64,000 bases of DNA from Brevibacillus aydinogluensis (GCF_031954365.1 NZ_JAUSVZ010000009.1); one strand, 5' to 3'. Numbered from the stretch's first letter, positions 15,064 to 24,049 are shown. Translations and numbers: made by a program. Notes: generated from the sequence alone by a model not told the origin.

Positions 15064-16617
15064 ATGTTGTCGCAAAAGATGGGAAAAACGCTGCTGGCAG
15101 CACTACTGGGAACAGTGCTGCTGGCGGCCGGTTGTGGAGGAGGTGGCGGCAGTCAGACAGCAGGGACCGCGCCGACCGCCGGCACAGGCAAAAAAGTGAT
15201 CACCATCGGGTTGAAAGCAGATCCGCCGACGCTCGATCCAAGCACCTCCACCGCGCTGGTCGACCGCATGGTGTACGCCAGCCTTTACGACAAGCTGTTT
15301 GACATTGATCCGAGCGGCAAGATCGTGCCGATGCTGGTCAGCTCGTACGAAGTGTCGCCGGACGGCAAAACCTACACGCTCAAGCTGAAGGAGGGCGTCA
15401 AGTTCCACGACGGCACCGACTTTGACGCGGAGGCGGTCAAGTTCAACTTCGAGCGCAACATGAACGGCGAGTCATCCAGGCGCAAAAGCGAGTTGAAAGT
15501 GGTGGAAGACGTTACGGTCGTTGACCAGCACACGGTCCAGATAAAACTGAAGGAACCGTTTGCGCCGCTCATCTCCATCCTGGCCGACCGCTCGGGAATG
15601 ATGGTCTCACCGGCGGCTGTCAAACAGTACGGGGACGACTTCCTCAACCATCCGGTCGGCACCGGGCCGTTCGTCTTCGTCGAGCACGTCAAAGGGGACC
15701 ACGTGACGTTGAAGCGCAACGACAATTACTGGAACGGCAAGGTGAACGTGGACGAGGTCACCTACAAGGTGTTTACCAATGGCACGGCCAAGGTGCAGAA
15801 CCTGCGCTCCGGCATGCTGGACATCATTGACGAGGTGCCGGTGAAGGAGATTCCGGCGATCAAGGGAGATGCCAACCTGCAGTTGGTGGCCGAACCCAGC
15901 ATGGGCTACATGGGCTTTTATCTGAACAACAGCAAGCCACCGTTTGACAACAAGTACCTGCGCCAGGCCGTGGAGCGGGCCATCGACCGGGAAGCGGTGG
16001 TCAAGGTGCTGTTCAACGGCTACGCGCTGCCGGGCCGTTCGCCGTTTGCACCTGGCAATCTGGCGTACAACAGCGAGCTGGACAAGCCGGTCAAGCCGAA
16101 TCCGGATGAGATCAAGCAGCTGCTGGCCAAAGGCGGCAAGCCAAACGGATTCAGCTTCAAGATGTATATCGCGACCTCGACGGAAAACGAACAATTCGGC
16201 GCCGTGATCCAAAACATGCTGAAACCGTATAACATCAACGTGCAGTTGGAAAAGTTGGAATTTGGCCAATTGATTGAAAAAGGGGATAACGGCGACTTTG
16301 AGGCACTCAACCTGGGCTGGTCCGGACGACAGGACCCCGACCAGAACTTCTACGACTTCGTCGTCACTGGCACTTCCAACAACGACGGCCGCATCAGCAT
16401 TCCGAAGCTGGATGAGCTGGCTGTCGGTGCGCGAGTGGAGATTGACGAAGCGAAGCGCAGGCAGATGTACGAAGAGGCTGTCAAGATCCTGCAGGAAGAG
16501 GCGGGCTACGTCTACGTCTATCACCAGTACAACCTGCTGGCGATGAACAAGAAGATCAGCGGATTTACCTATGTGCCGGACGGCCTGATCCGCACGGCGA
16601 CACTGGACAAGCAGTAA
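15064..16617 (+). CDS. oligo/dipeptide ABC transporter substrate-binding lipoprotein
   Basis: A 517-residue extracellular solute receptor of the SBP_bac_5 family. The lipobox LLAAGC marks the acylated cysteine at about residue 24, followed by a Gly-rich linker. Family signatures are visible (ITIGLKADPPTLDPS near residue 45, VKFHDGTDF and GTGPFVF). It should deliver peptides to the permeases encoded next. A strong site, AGAAGGAGGAGG, precedes the ATG. Because a gamma-glutamyltransferase closes the same gene run, gamma-glutamyl peptides such as glutathione are a plausible ligand; that is inference. Confidence 0.88.
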   Translation: MLSQKMGKTLLAALLGTVLLAAGCGGGGGSQTAGTAPTAGTGKKVITIGLKADPPTLDPSTSTALVDRMVYASLYDKLFDIDPSGKIVPMLVSSYEVSPDGKTYTLKLKEGVKFHDGTDFDAEAVKFNFERNMNGESSRRKSELKVVEDVTVVDQHTVQIKLKEPFAPLISILADRSGMMVSPAAVKQYGDDFLNHPVGTGPFVFVEHVKGDHVTLKRNDNYWNGKVNVDEVTYKVFTNGTAKVQNLRSGMLDIIDEVPVKEIPAIKGDANLQLVAEPSMGYMGFYLNNSKPPFDNKYLRQAVERAIDREAVVKVLFNGYALPGRSPFAPGNLAYNSELDKPVKPNPDEIKQLLAKGGKPNGFSFKMYIATSTENEQFGAVIQNMLKPYNINVQLEKLEFGQLIEKGDNGDFEALNLGWSGRQDPDQNFYDFVVTGTSNNDGRISIPKLDELAVGARVEIDEAKRRQMYEEAVKILQEEAGYVYVYHQYNLLAMNKKISGFTYVPDGLIRTATLDKQ

Positions 16618-16648
16618 TCGACACACTGTAGTGCGGGGAGGAATTGTC

Positions 16649-17608
16649 ATGATGTTTGTGGTGAGACGTCTGCTGCTGACAATCCCGATTCTCCTACTGG
16701 TGTCGATCATGACGTTCTCCTTAATCCACCTGATCCCGGGCGATCCTGCCCGGGTCATTTTGGGACAGGAGGCGACACCGGAGGCGTATCAGGAACTGCG
16801 GGCCGAATTGGGGCTGGACAAGCCGGTTGTGGTCCAGTATGTTTCCTGGCTGGGAAAAGTGCTCCAGGGGGACCTGGGCATGTCGATTACCGACCGCGTG
16901 CCGGTCTCCGAACTGATCATACAGCGGCTGCCGGCTACCGTGGAACTGACCATTGGCACGTTTCTCGTCGCGCTTCTCATCGCTTTTCCGGCCGGCATCC
17001 TGGCAGCCGTGCGGCGGGGAACGTGGATTGACTACACCAGCACGTTTGCCGCGTTGGGTGGCATGAGCATCCCCAGTTTCTGGCTGGCGATGATGCTGAT
17101 CATTTACTTCGCCGTGGAAAATCAATGGCTGCCGTCTTCGGGCTACGTGCCGTTCAGCGAAAACCCGGTGCAGAATATCATGGCGATGATTCTGCCCTGT
17201 CTGGCTACCGGCCTGCGCGAATCGGCCGTCTTGATGCGGATGCTGCGCTCATCCCTGTTGGAAGTGATCAACATGGACTTTATCCGCACGGCCAAGGCCA
17301 AGGGGCTGAACGAGGTACGCACCGTGCTCGGCCACGCGCTGCGCAACGCGCTCATTCCTGTGGTCACCACCTCCGGTCTGATGATTGCCGGCCTGCTGGG
17401 CGGGCTGGTCATCACCGAATCGATTTTTTCCATTCCCGGTTTTGGCCGGCTGATCGTGGAATCGGTGTTCAAGCGGGATTACGTCACGGTTCAGGGAGCG
17501 ATCCTGGTATCGGCCATGTTGGTCGTGGTGGTAAACCTGGCGGTGGACCTCCTGTACGCTGTCATCGATCCGCGCATCAAGGCGGGGAAAGGGGCGGAAG
17601 GATCATGA
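16649..17608 (+). CDS. oligo/dipeptide ABC permease, DppB/OppB type
   Basis: A 319-residue inner-membrane permease with six helices and the EAA-type loop (DFIRTAKAKGLNE around residue 210). It starts MMFVVRRLLLTIPILLLV, typical for DppB. ATG 16649 is chosen because GGGGAGGAATT ends 3 nt before it; the in-frame GTG at 16631 would ignore that site. It overlaps the next gene by 4 nt. It forms a heterodimer with the DppC-like protein as the translocation pore. Confidence 0.88.
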   Translation: MMFVVRRLLLTIPILLLVSIMTFSLIHLIPGDPARVILGQEATPEAYQELRAELGLDKPVVVQYVSWLGKVLQGDLGMSITDRVPVSELIIQRLPATVELTIGTFLVALLIAFPAGILAAVRRGTWIDYTSTFAALGGMSIPSFWLAMMLIIYFAVENQWLPSSGYVPFSENPVQNIMAMILPCLATGLRESAVLMRMLRSSLLEVINMDFIRTAKAKGLNEVRTVLGHALRNALIPVVTTSGLMIAGLLGGLVITESIFSIPGFGRLIVESVFKRDYVTVQGAILVSAMLVVVVNLAVDLLYAVIDPRIKAGKGAEGS

Positions 17609-18435
17609 ACGCATGGCGAAAATTTGTGCGCAACGGCATGGGTGTTCTCGGCGGATTGATCATTCTGGCGCTGATTGTCGTCGCCATTTTCGCGGAGCAG
17701 ATCGCCCCCTACGATCCCAACGAGCAGAACTATGACAAGGTGTTGATGCCGCCCAGCGCGGAACATCCGTTTGGCACGGACGATCTGGGACGGGACATCT
17801 TCTCCCGGGTCATCCACGGCTCTCGCATTTCGATTGAGGCGGCGGTCATCTCTGTCGGCATCGCCATGCTGATCGGTGTGCCCATCGGCCTTTTGTCGGG
17901 ATACTACCGCGGCTTCTGGGATGAGTGGGTGGTCATGCGCACCGTGGATGCGATGCAGGCGTTTCCGTTTCTGATTCTGGCACTCGCCATCTCGGCCGTG
18001 CTCGGCTCCGGCTTCGGCAACGCCATGCTGGCGATCGGAATCGGCTTTTCTCCCGCCTTTGTCCGCATTACGCGGGGGCAGGTGCTGTCGCTTCGCAACA
18101 TGGAGTACATCCAGGCGGCCCGGGCGGTGGGCGTCAAGGACAGTCGGATCATTTTCCGCCACATCCTGCCCAACGCGCTCAATCCGATCGTCATCCAGGC
18201 CACGCTGGCGATGGCGGCGGGGATCCTGGCAGAAGCCTCGCTCTCCTATCTGGGATTGGGCGTACAGCCGCCGACGCCGTCCTGGGGCAGCATGTTGAAT
18301 CAGGCCCAGACGCTGATGTCCGTCGCGCCGTACGCCACTTTTTACCCCGGCATGGCGATCTTCCTGGTCGTGCTCGGCTTCAACCTGCTGGGGGATGGTC
18401 TGCAGCAAATACTTGATCCGCGGGTGCGGAAATAA
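17605..18435 (+). CDS. oligo/dipeptide ABC permease, DppC/OppC type
   Basis: A 276-residue permease. The N-terminal helix is at about residues 12-34, followed by the APYDPNEQN linker and the HPFGTDDLGRDIFSRV signature characteristic of DppC/OppC proteins. The EAA loop is EYIQAARAVGVKDS. ATG 17605 overlaps the stop of the preceding permease gene (ATGA); a longer in-frame extension runs far into dppB and is not real. It is the partner permease of the transporter. Confidence 0.9.
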   Translation: MNAWRKFVRNGMGVLGGLIILALIVVAIFAEQIAPYDPNEQNYDKVLMPPSAEHPFGTDDLGRDIFSRVIHGSRISIEAAVISVGIAMLIGVPIGLLSGYYRGFWDEWVVMRTVDAMQAFPFLILALAISAVLGSGFGNAMLAIGIGFSPAFVRITRGQVLSLRNMEYIQAARAVGVKDSRIIFRHILPNALNPIVIQATLAMAAGILAEASLSYLGLGVQPPTPSWGSMLNQAQTLMSVAPYATFYPGMAIFLVVLGFNLLGDGLQQILDPRVRK

Positions 18436-18453
18436 ACGGGGGAGGAGAGCCTC

Positions 18454-19428
18454 ATGACGACCATACTGGAAGTGGAACAACTGAGAACGCGGTTTCGCAC
18501 GGAAAACGGCGTCGTCAACGTGGTCGACGGCGTCGACTTCTCCATCCGCGCCGGCGAAACGCTTGGCGTCGTAGGCGAATCCGGCTGCGGCAAAAGCGTC
18601 ACCAGCCTCTCGATCATGCGCCTGCTGCCGCCCAACGGCAGGGCGGAGGGAACGATCCGGTTCAACGGCACCAATCTGCTGGAACTGTCGGAAAAAGAGA
18701 TGCAGGCGGTGCGCGGCAACGACATCTCGATGATCTTTCAGGAACCGATGACCTCGCTCAACCCGCTGCACACGGTGGGCAGGCAGATCGAGGAAGCGAT
18801 CCAGCTGCACTGGAAAGTAAGCAAGGCGCAGGCCAGGGAACGGGCGATCGCGATGCTGAAAGCGGTGGGCATGCCGCGCGCGGAGGAGATCTACGGGGAG
18901 TACCCGCACCAGCTCTCCGGGGGGATGCGGCAGCGCGTCATGATCGCGATGGCGATGGCGTGCGACCCCAAGCTGATCATCGCCGACGAGCCGACGACGG
19001 CCCTGGATGTGACGATCCAGGCGCAGATTCTCGACCTGATGCGGGAACTGAAGGAGAAGACGGGCACATCAATCATGCTGATCACGCACGATCTGGGTGT
19101 CGTCGCCGAAATGTGCGACCGCGTCATCGTCATGTACGCCGGGCAGGTGGTGGAGGAGACCGACGTGGAAACGCTGTTTGAGCAGCCCAAACACCCGTAC
19201 ACCATCGGCCTGATGAAGTCAATTCCCGAGCTGGACGAGGAGCGGGAGTACCTGGACACCATCCCGGGCGCGGTGCCGCTGCCCCACCAGATGCCCAAGG
19301 GGTGCCGGTTTGCCCCGCGGTGCGCGCAGGCCATGCCGATCTGCCGCGAACAGCCACCCGAGCTTTTGCAGTTGGACGGCCACAAATGCCGCTGCTGGCT
19401 GTACGCAGAAGGGAGGCATGAGGCATGA
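18454..19428 (+). CDS. oligo/dipeptide ABC ATPase, DppD/OppD type
   Basis: A 324-residue ATPase. Walker A is GESGCGKSV, signature LSGGMRQRVMIAMAMA and Walker B LIIADEPTTALDV. The C-terminal extension typical of the oligopeptide ATPases carries four cysteines (CRFAPRC, then PICRE, then HKC), a pattern linked to iron-sulfur binding in this family. It forms a heterodimer with the following ATPase, whose gene it overlaps by 4 nt. Confidence 0.9.
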   Translation: MTTILEVEQLRTRFRTENGVVNVVDGVDFSIRAGETLGVVGESGCGKSVTSLSIMRLLPPNGRAEGTIRFNGTNLLELSEKEMQAVRGNDISMIFQEPMTSLNPLHTVGRQIEEAIQLHWKVSKAQARERAIAMLKAVGMPRAEEIYGEYPHQLSGGMRQRVMIAMAMACDPKLIIADEPTTALDVTIQAQILDLMRELKEKTGTSIMLITHDLGVVAEMCDRVIVMYAGQVVEETDVETLFEQPKHPYTIGLMKSIPELDEEREYLDTIPGAVPLPHQMPKGCRFAPRCAQAMPICREQPPELLQLDGHKCRCWLYAEGRHEA

Positions 19429-20408
19429 AGCCGCTGTTGGAAGTAAAAGGGCTTAAGAAACACTTTCCGATCAAGTCCGGCTTTTTCAAGAAAACGACGG
19501 GATACGTGAAGGCCGTCGACGGCATCGACCTGCAGGTGTTTCCAGGGGAGACGCTTGGTATCGTGGGCGAGTCGGGGTGCGGCAAGTCGACCACCGGCCG
19601 GACCATTTTGCGGCTGCTGGAACCGACCGCAGGGGAGGTCTGGTTTGACGGCAAGGATCTCGCCAGACTGTCCAGGGAAGAGATGCGGCGCATGCGCAAG
19701 GACCTGCAGATGGTCTTTCAGGACCCGTACGCTTCGCTCAATCCGCGCATGACGATCAAGCAAATCCTAATGGAGTCGCTGGCGGTGCACAACATCGGGA
19801 CGCGGGAGGAACGGCTGGCAACCATCGAAGAGATGATCGAGATCGTCGGTCTGCGCAAGGAGCACCTGAACCGGCATCCACACGATTTTTCGGGCGGCCA
19901 GCGGCAGCGCATCGGGATCGCCCGGGCGCTGGTGGTGAAGCCGAAGCTGATCATCGCGGACGAACCGGTGTCGGCGCTGGACGTCTCGATCCAGTCGCAG
20001 ATTCTGAACCTGTTGAAAGATTTGAAAAAAGAGTTTAACCTGACCCTGATGTTTATCTCGCACGACTTGTCGGTCGTCAAACACCTGTGCGACCGGGTGG
20101 CCGTCATGTATCTGGGGCGGGTGGTGGAAATTGCCGACAAACGGACGCTGTTCGACAATCCCAGCCATCCGTACACGCGGGCGCTCTTGTCTGCCGTTCC
20201 CGTGGCCAAGCCGCGGCAGAAGCGGGAACGCATCCTGCTGACCGGCGACCTGCCCAGTCCGGCCAATCCGCCGAGCGGCTGCACGTTCCATCCGCGCTGC
20301 CCGCATGCGACCGACCTGTGCAAGACCAAAGCGCCGAGCCTGGCCGATATCGGGGGCGGACAGTTCGTCTCCTGCCACCTGGTACATGCAGGCGAGCTGG
20401 CGACCTGA
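19425..20408 (+). CDS. oligo/dipeptide ABC ATPase, DppF/OppF type
   Basis: A 327-residue ATPase. Walker A is GESGCGKST, signature FSGGQRQRIGIARAL and Walker B LIIADEPVSALDV. A C-terminal cysteine-containing extension (GCTFHPRCPHATDLC) matches its DppD partner. As the last of five transporter genes it completes binding protein, two permeases and two ATPases. The chromate transporter genes begin 21 nt later, so they are probably on the same transcript. Confidence 0.9.
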   Translation: MKPLLEVKGLKKHFPIKSGFFKKTTGYVKAVDGIDLQVFPGETLGIVGESGCGKSTTGRTILRLLEPTAGEVWFDGKDLARLSREEMRRMRKDLQMVFQDPYASLNPRMTIKQILMESLAVHNIGTREERLATIEEMIEIVGLRKEHLNRHPHDFSGGQRQRIGIARALVVKPKLIIADEPVSALDVSIQSQILNLLKDLKKEFNLTLMFISHDLSVVKHLCDRVAVMYLGRVVEIADKRTLFDNPSHPYTRALLSAVPVAKPRQKRERILLTGDLPSPANPPSGCTFHPRCPHATDLCKTKAPSLADIGGGQFVSCHLVHAGELAT

Positions 20409-20429
20409 CGGCGGGACGGAGGCATTCAG

Positions 20430-21011
20430 ATGATCTATTGGCAGTTGTTTCTCGCGTTTTTTCGCATCGGCATTTTCGGCTACGGCGGCGGACCGACGAT
20501 GGTCCCCCTGTTTTACGCCGAGTGCGTGCAGAAGTACAAATGGGTAAGTGAAGAGGATTTTACCGACAACCTGGCGCTGGCCAACGCCCTGCCCGGCCCG
20601 ATCGCCACCAAGCTGGCAGCGTTTATCGGGTACCGGGTCAAAGGTTGGAGCGGCGCGCTGGTGGCCAACTGCGCGGTGGTGCTGCCCATCGTGCTGGTCA
20701 TGATCGCGCTGCTGCAGGTGATTTACCAGTGGAAGGACGCGCCCGGCGTGTACGGGATGGTTCAGGCGATCCAGCCGGTGATCGCCGTCATGACCGGCGT
20801 GCTGACCTGGGATTTTTTGCAGAAGGGCTGGCAGGGAGCGGGCAACAAGAGCGGCGTCGCCCTCATGCTGGTCCTGTCGCTGGTGGCCCTGCTCTTCCTT
20901 GACCTGCACCCCGGCATTGTGGTGGGCATTGCCCTAGCCGGTTCGTTTGCCTATTCCACCTGGGTGCTGCGGAAGCGGAAAACGCCGGGCGGCAAGGAGG
21001 GGGCGGCATGA
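20430..21011 (+). CDS. chromate transporter subunit (ChrA half, first)
   Basis: A 193-residue membrane protein of the CHR family, corresponding to one half of long ChrA proteins. The signature FRIGIFGYGGGPTMVPLF near the N-terminus and ANALPGPIATKLAAFIGY match the family's conserved first repeat. Two short CHR proteins encoded in tandem are a known arrangement in Bacillota and act together, exporting chromate in characterised cases. Its placement between a peptide transporter and a gamma-glutamyltransferase is unusual and hints at a different anion or thiol-linked role. It overlaps the second half by 4 nt. Confidence 0.85.
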   Translation: MIYWQLFLAFFRIGIFGYGGGPTMVPLFYAECVQKYKWVSEEDFTDNLALANALPGPIATKLAAFIGYRVKGWSGALVANCAVVLPIVLVMIALLQVIYQWKDAPGVYGMVQAIQPVIAVMTGVLTWDFLQKGWQGAGNKSGVALMLVLSLVALLFLDLHPGIVVGIALAGSFAYSTWVLRKRKTPGGKEGAA

Positions 21012-21538
21012 TTTACCTGCAGCTGTTCTGGGCGTTTTTTATCTCCAACATTCTCGGCTACGGCGGTGGGCCGCCCAGCATCCCGCTGATCCAGAACGAG
21101 GTGGTCGACCACTATCACTGGATGACGATGAAAGAGTTCGGGGAGGTGCTGGCGGTCGCCAACGCCCTGCCCAGTCCGATCGCCACCAAGCTGGCGGGTT
21201 ACGTCGGCTACCAGGTGGCCGGCGTGCCGGGGGCGGCGGTCGCGCTCCTGGCGACAATAGCGCCGACGGCTGTCGCCATGATCCTGCTGCTCAATTTCCT
21301 CAACGTGTTTCGCAACGCGCCGCAGGTGAAAGCGATGACCCAATCCGTCCGTCCGATTGTCACCGTGCTTCTGGGCACGATGACGTACGAGTTTTTCCTC
21401 GGAGCCGTGGAGGGCATCGGCTGGATGCAGACCGGCATCCTGGCCATCGCCTCCTTTCTCCTGCTGGAAAAGTGGAAGCTGAACCCTGCGCTTGTAATCG
21501 CCCTCTCCATGGGTTACGGGTTTTTCTTCATCGGCTAA
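21008..21538 (+). CDS. chromate transporter subunit (ChrA half, second)
   Basis: A 176-residue CHR-family membrane protein, homologous to its upstream neighbour: SNILGYGGGPPSIPLIQ and ANALPSPIATKLAGYVGY repeat the same signatures. Together they make the usual two-half antiparallel transporter. The gamma-glutamyltransferase start follows 27 nt later with its own GGAGG site, consistent with one operon. Confidence 0.85.
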   Translation: MIYLQLFWAFFISNILGYGGGPPSIPLIQNEVVDHYHWMTMKEFGEVLAVANALPSPIATKLAGYVGYQVAGVPGAAVALLATIAPTAVAMILLLNFLNVFRNAPQVKAMTQSVRPIVTVLLGTMTYEFFLGAVEGIGWMQTGILAIASFLLLEKWKLNPALVIALSMGYGFFFIG

Positions 21539-21565
21539 CGATTACAGTTGATCGGAGGTACACGT

Positions 21566-23176
21566 ATGACACATTTTGACGCAATGGAGTACCCGTACGC
21601 GTCCCGGCGTATGACGACGTATGCGAAAAACGGCATGGTGGCCACCTCGCAGCCGCTTGCGGCGCAGGCCGGCTTGGACATCCTGAAAAAAGGAGGAAAC
21701 GCCATTGATGCCGCGATCGCCACGGCTGCCTGCCTCACCGTGGTGGAACCGACGGGGAACGGCATCGGCAGTGACGCGTTTGCGCTCGTCTGGACCAACG
21801 GGAAACTGCACGGGCTGAACGCGAGCGGTCCCGCGCCGCAGGCCATTTCCATCGAAGCGGTGAAGGCGGCAGGGCACGAGACCATGCCTGCCTATGGCTG
21901 GATTCCGGTCACAGTGCCGGGGGCGCCGGCGGCATGGGCGGAACTGTCCCGCCGCTTTGGCCGCCTGCCGCTCGCGGACGTGCTGAAGCCGGCGATCGAG
22001 TACGCGGAAAACGGCTACCCGCTTTCCCCGACGCTGGCCCGCTACTGGGCGGCCGCCTTCAACAAATATTCCCAGGTGCTGAGCGGTGAGGAATTTGCCC
22101 CCTGGTTCGCCACCTTTGCACCGGACGGTCGGCCGCCGAAAGCGGGCGAGATCTGGAGGTCGCCCGGCCATGCCGAGACGCTGCGGCAGATTGCCGAGAC
22201 GGGAGCGGAAAGCTTCTATCGCGGCGAACTGGCGGAAAAGATCGACGCGTTTTCCCGGCAGTGCGGCGGGTTCCTGCGCAAAGAGGATTTGGCAGCCTAC
22301 CGGCCGGAATGGGTCAAGCCGATCAGCGTCAACTACCGCGGCTACGACGTCTGGGAAATTCCCCCCAACGGCCAGGGCCTGGTGGCGCTGATTGCCCTGA
22401 ACATATTGAAGGGTTTTGCGTTCGGGGAAAAAGAGACAGTTGACACGTACCACAAGCAGATCGAGGCGATGAAGCTGGCGTTTGCCGACGGGTTCCGCTA
22501 CATTACGCAGCAGGACAAGATGAGCGTGACCGTCGGGGAACTTCTCTCCGACCGGTACGCCGACGAGCGGCGCCACCTGATCGGTGAGCGAGCGCTCATG
22601 CCGGAACCGGGCGACCCTCGCTCCAGCGGAACCGTCTACCTGGCGACGGCAGACGGGGAAGGCAACATGGTCTCATTTATCCAGAGCAACTACATGGGCT
22701 TCGGCTCTGGCATCGTCGTGCCGGGAACGGGCATCGCGCTGCAAAACCGGGGCCACAACTTCTCGCTGGACCCCGCTCACGACAACCGCCTGGAGCCGGG
22801 AAAAAAGACGTACCACACGATTATCCCGGGCTTTTTGACCAAGGACGGCAAGGCGGTTGGACCGTTTGGCGTGATGGGCGGCTTCATGCAGCCGCAGGGG
22901 CACGTGCAGGTGGTGATGAACACGGTCGACTTTCACCTCAACCCGCAGGCCGCGCTGGACGCCCCGCGCTGGCAGTGGCTGGAAGGAAAAACGGTGGAGG
23001 TGGAGCGCCACTTCCCGGAACATATCGCGCTCGCCCTGGAACAAAAGGGTCACCGGATCAAGTGGGGATCGTTTTCGAGCAACTTCGGCCGCGGCCAGAT
23101 CATCTGGCGGGACGAAAACGGCGTGCTGATCGGCGGCACCGACATGCGCACGGACGGCTGCGTTGCTGCGTGGTAA
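21566..23176 (+). CDS. gamma-glutamyltransferase family protein
   Basis: A 536-residue Ntn-hydrolase that would self-cleave into two subunits. The predicted nucleophile is Thr356 in SSGTVYL, followed by the family signatures DGEGNMVSFIQSN and GIALQNRG. These enzymes hydrolyse or transfer gamma-glutamyl groups from glutathione and related peptides. ATG 21566 is chosen because GGAGG at 21553-21557 precedes it; an in-frame TTG at 21548 overlaps that site. No obvious signal peptide is present, so it may act in the cytoplasm after peptide import. It closes the operon and is followed by a terminator hairpin. Confidence 0.87.
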   Translation: MTHFDAMEYPYASRRMTTYAKNGMVATSQPLAAQAGLDILKKGGNAIDAAIATAACLTVVEPTGNGIGSDAFALVWTNGKLHGLNASGPAPQAISIEAVKAAGHETMPAYGWIPVTVPGAPAAWAELSRRFGRLPLADVLKPAIEYAENGYPLSPTLARYWAAAFNKYSQVLSGEEFAPWFATFAPDGRPPKAGEIWRSPGHAETLRQIAETGAESFYRGELAEKIDAFSRQCGGFLRKEDLAAYRPEWVKPISVNYRGYDVWEIPPNGQGLVALIALNILKGFAFGEKETVDTYHKQIEAMKLAFADGFRYITQQDKMSVTVGELLSDRYADERRHLIGERALMPEPGDPRSSGTVYLATADGEGNMVSFIQSNYMGFGSGIVVPGTGIALQNRGHNFSLDPAHDNRLEPGKKTYHTIIPGFLTKDGKAVGPFGVMGGFMQPQGHVQVVMNTVDFHLNPQAALDAPRWQWLEGKTVEVERHFPEHIALALEQKGHRIKWGSFSSNFGRGQIIWRDENGVLIGGTDMRTDGCVAAW

Positions 23177-23241
23177 GCGTTTGGGACAGGCGGGAACCGG
23201 CAGATAACAGAAGACTGGCGAAGATCGCGTGGAGCGATAAC

Positions 23242-23275
23242 AAAGCCAAAAGAACAGCATTGTTCTTTTGGCTTT
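23242..23275 (+). terminator. left copy of a duplicated terminator hairpin
   Basis: AAAGCCAAAAGAACA (23242-23256) pairs with TGTTCTTTTGGCTTT (23261-23275) around a GCAT loop. There is no T-run after it; instead a mobile-like element begins directly (CAGCATG). The same 32 nt recur at 23614-23645, so this is the left half of a target duplication. Confidence 0.8.
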
Positions 23276-23613
23276 CAGCATGTAGACAAAGTCCGTGGCG
23301 CATGGGTGATCGGGCCCGCTCGCTCTCTTGACGCCCAGCAAAGAAGTGGATGATGTCCGCTCCAAAACGCGACGCGGGCAGGGGGCAAACATCTGGGTGT
23401 TTCGACGAAGTGAGACTTGTGCCCCCTGTTTTTCCCCGCGTCTTTCGTTTTTTCGCTGAGCAGGTCGTCAAAGGAGCTCGCTTGGCCCATCCCTCCATGC
23501 GATGTACGTTGTCTTCAGCTTCGGTTGATGAATGTGCAGGCCATCCGGCATGGAAAAAATGGAAATTACTTCCCTGTGGACACTTACTAAATAAACGGTT
23601 TGTCTGCAATCTG
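23276..23613 (+). mobile_element. 0.33-kb terminator-targeting element, copy A
   Basis: A 338-bp non-coding element starting CAGCATGTAGACAAAG and ending TTTGTCTGCAATCTG, giving imperfect inverted ends (CAG...AGACAAA). A central stem pairs GACGCGGG (23371-23378) and CAGGGGGCA (23379-23387) with TGCCCCCTG (23420-23428) and CCCGCGTC further on. It is bracketed by two identical copies of a 32-nt terminator hairpin. It is homologous along its length to the copies at 46403 and, inverted, at 42954. No reading frame in it looks genuine. It is probably non-autonomous and moved by an enzyme encoded elsewhere. Confidence 0.7.
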
Positions 23614-23650
23614 AGCCAAAAGAACAGCATTGTTCTTTTGGCTTTTTTTT
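23614..23650 (+). terminator. right copy of the duplicated terminator, with T-run
   Basis: An identical 32-nt copy of the hairpin at 23244-23275 is followed by a run of T reaching about 23651. This is the functional-looking rho-independent terminator of the gamma-glutamyltransferase operon, now separated from the gene by the inserted element. Confidence 0.85.
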
Positions 23651-23689
23651 TCGATACAGGCCGCTGTTTGGCAAATCCTCCGGGCTGTC

Positions 23690-24034
23690 CGAACCTTCCA
23701 GCAGCCGGACGCAAAAAAACGTCTCTGGGTCTTTTCGACCAAAAATTTTGGCAAACTTTGCAACCTTTTGCTTACAAATTCCGTCAATGACGGAGAAAAC
23801 ACCCACCCCAATTATTGGGAATCGGGAACGACAAAAGTCGAACGCATGTTTTCTTCACGAACTGCATCCTGGACGCGAGCGGGGCATGGCGGCCCTAACA
23901 GATGGCCAGAGGAACATGGAGGCGGCGTGAAAAAAACCTGGGGCTTTGCAACCAAAAAAATTATGAAATCTTGAAACTGACACTTGCAAATTCCGTAGAT
24001 AATGGTGAAAACATCCATCACAATTAATTTTTGG
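23690..24034 (+). promoter_or_regulatory. duplicated leader before the Tad pilus operon
   Basis: About 400 bp without a gene precede cpaA. Two related units of roughly 110 bp, near 23709-23820 and 23926-24034, share GACCAAAAA or CAACCAAAAA, then CAAATTCCGT, GAAAACA and CAATTA at matching positions. Each unit is preceded by GC-rich sequence able to form stems; GGCAAATCC (23669-23677) and GGACGCAAA (23706-23714) in the first recall the conserved blocks of c-di-GMP-I riboswitches, but the second riboswitch domain is not recognisable. It is probably a regulatory region for the pilus genes. Confidence 0.4.
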
Positions 24035-24049
24035 AAAGGAGGGCATGCA

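Noticed and set aside
23242..23645. Chance recurrence of common terminators instead of target duplication
   Set aside because: The 32 nt are identical including the loop, and two other element copies are likewise bracketed by their own, different hairpins; coincidence at all three sites is implausible.
23350..23790. Frames of 100-200 codons within and around the repeat elements at 23276, 42954 and 46403
   Set aside because: The same pieces appear in several frames and both strands because the DNA is repeated; there are no start signals and indels between copies break every frame. The elements are treated as non-coding.
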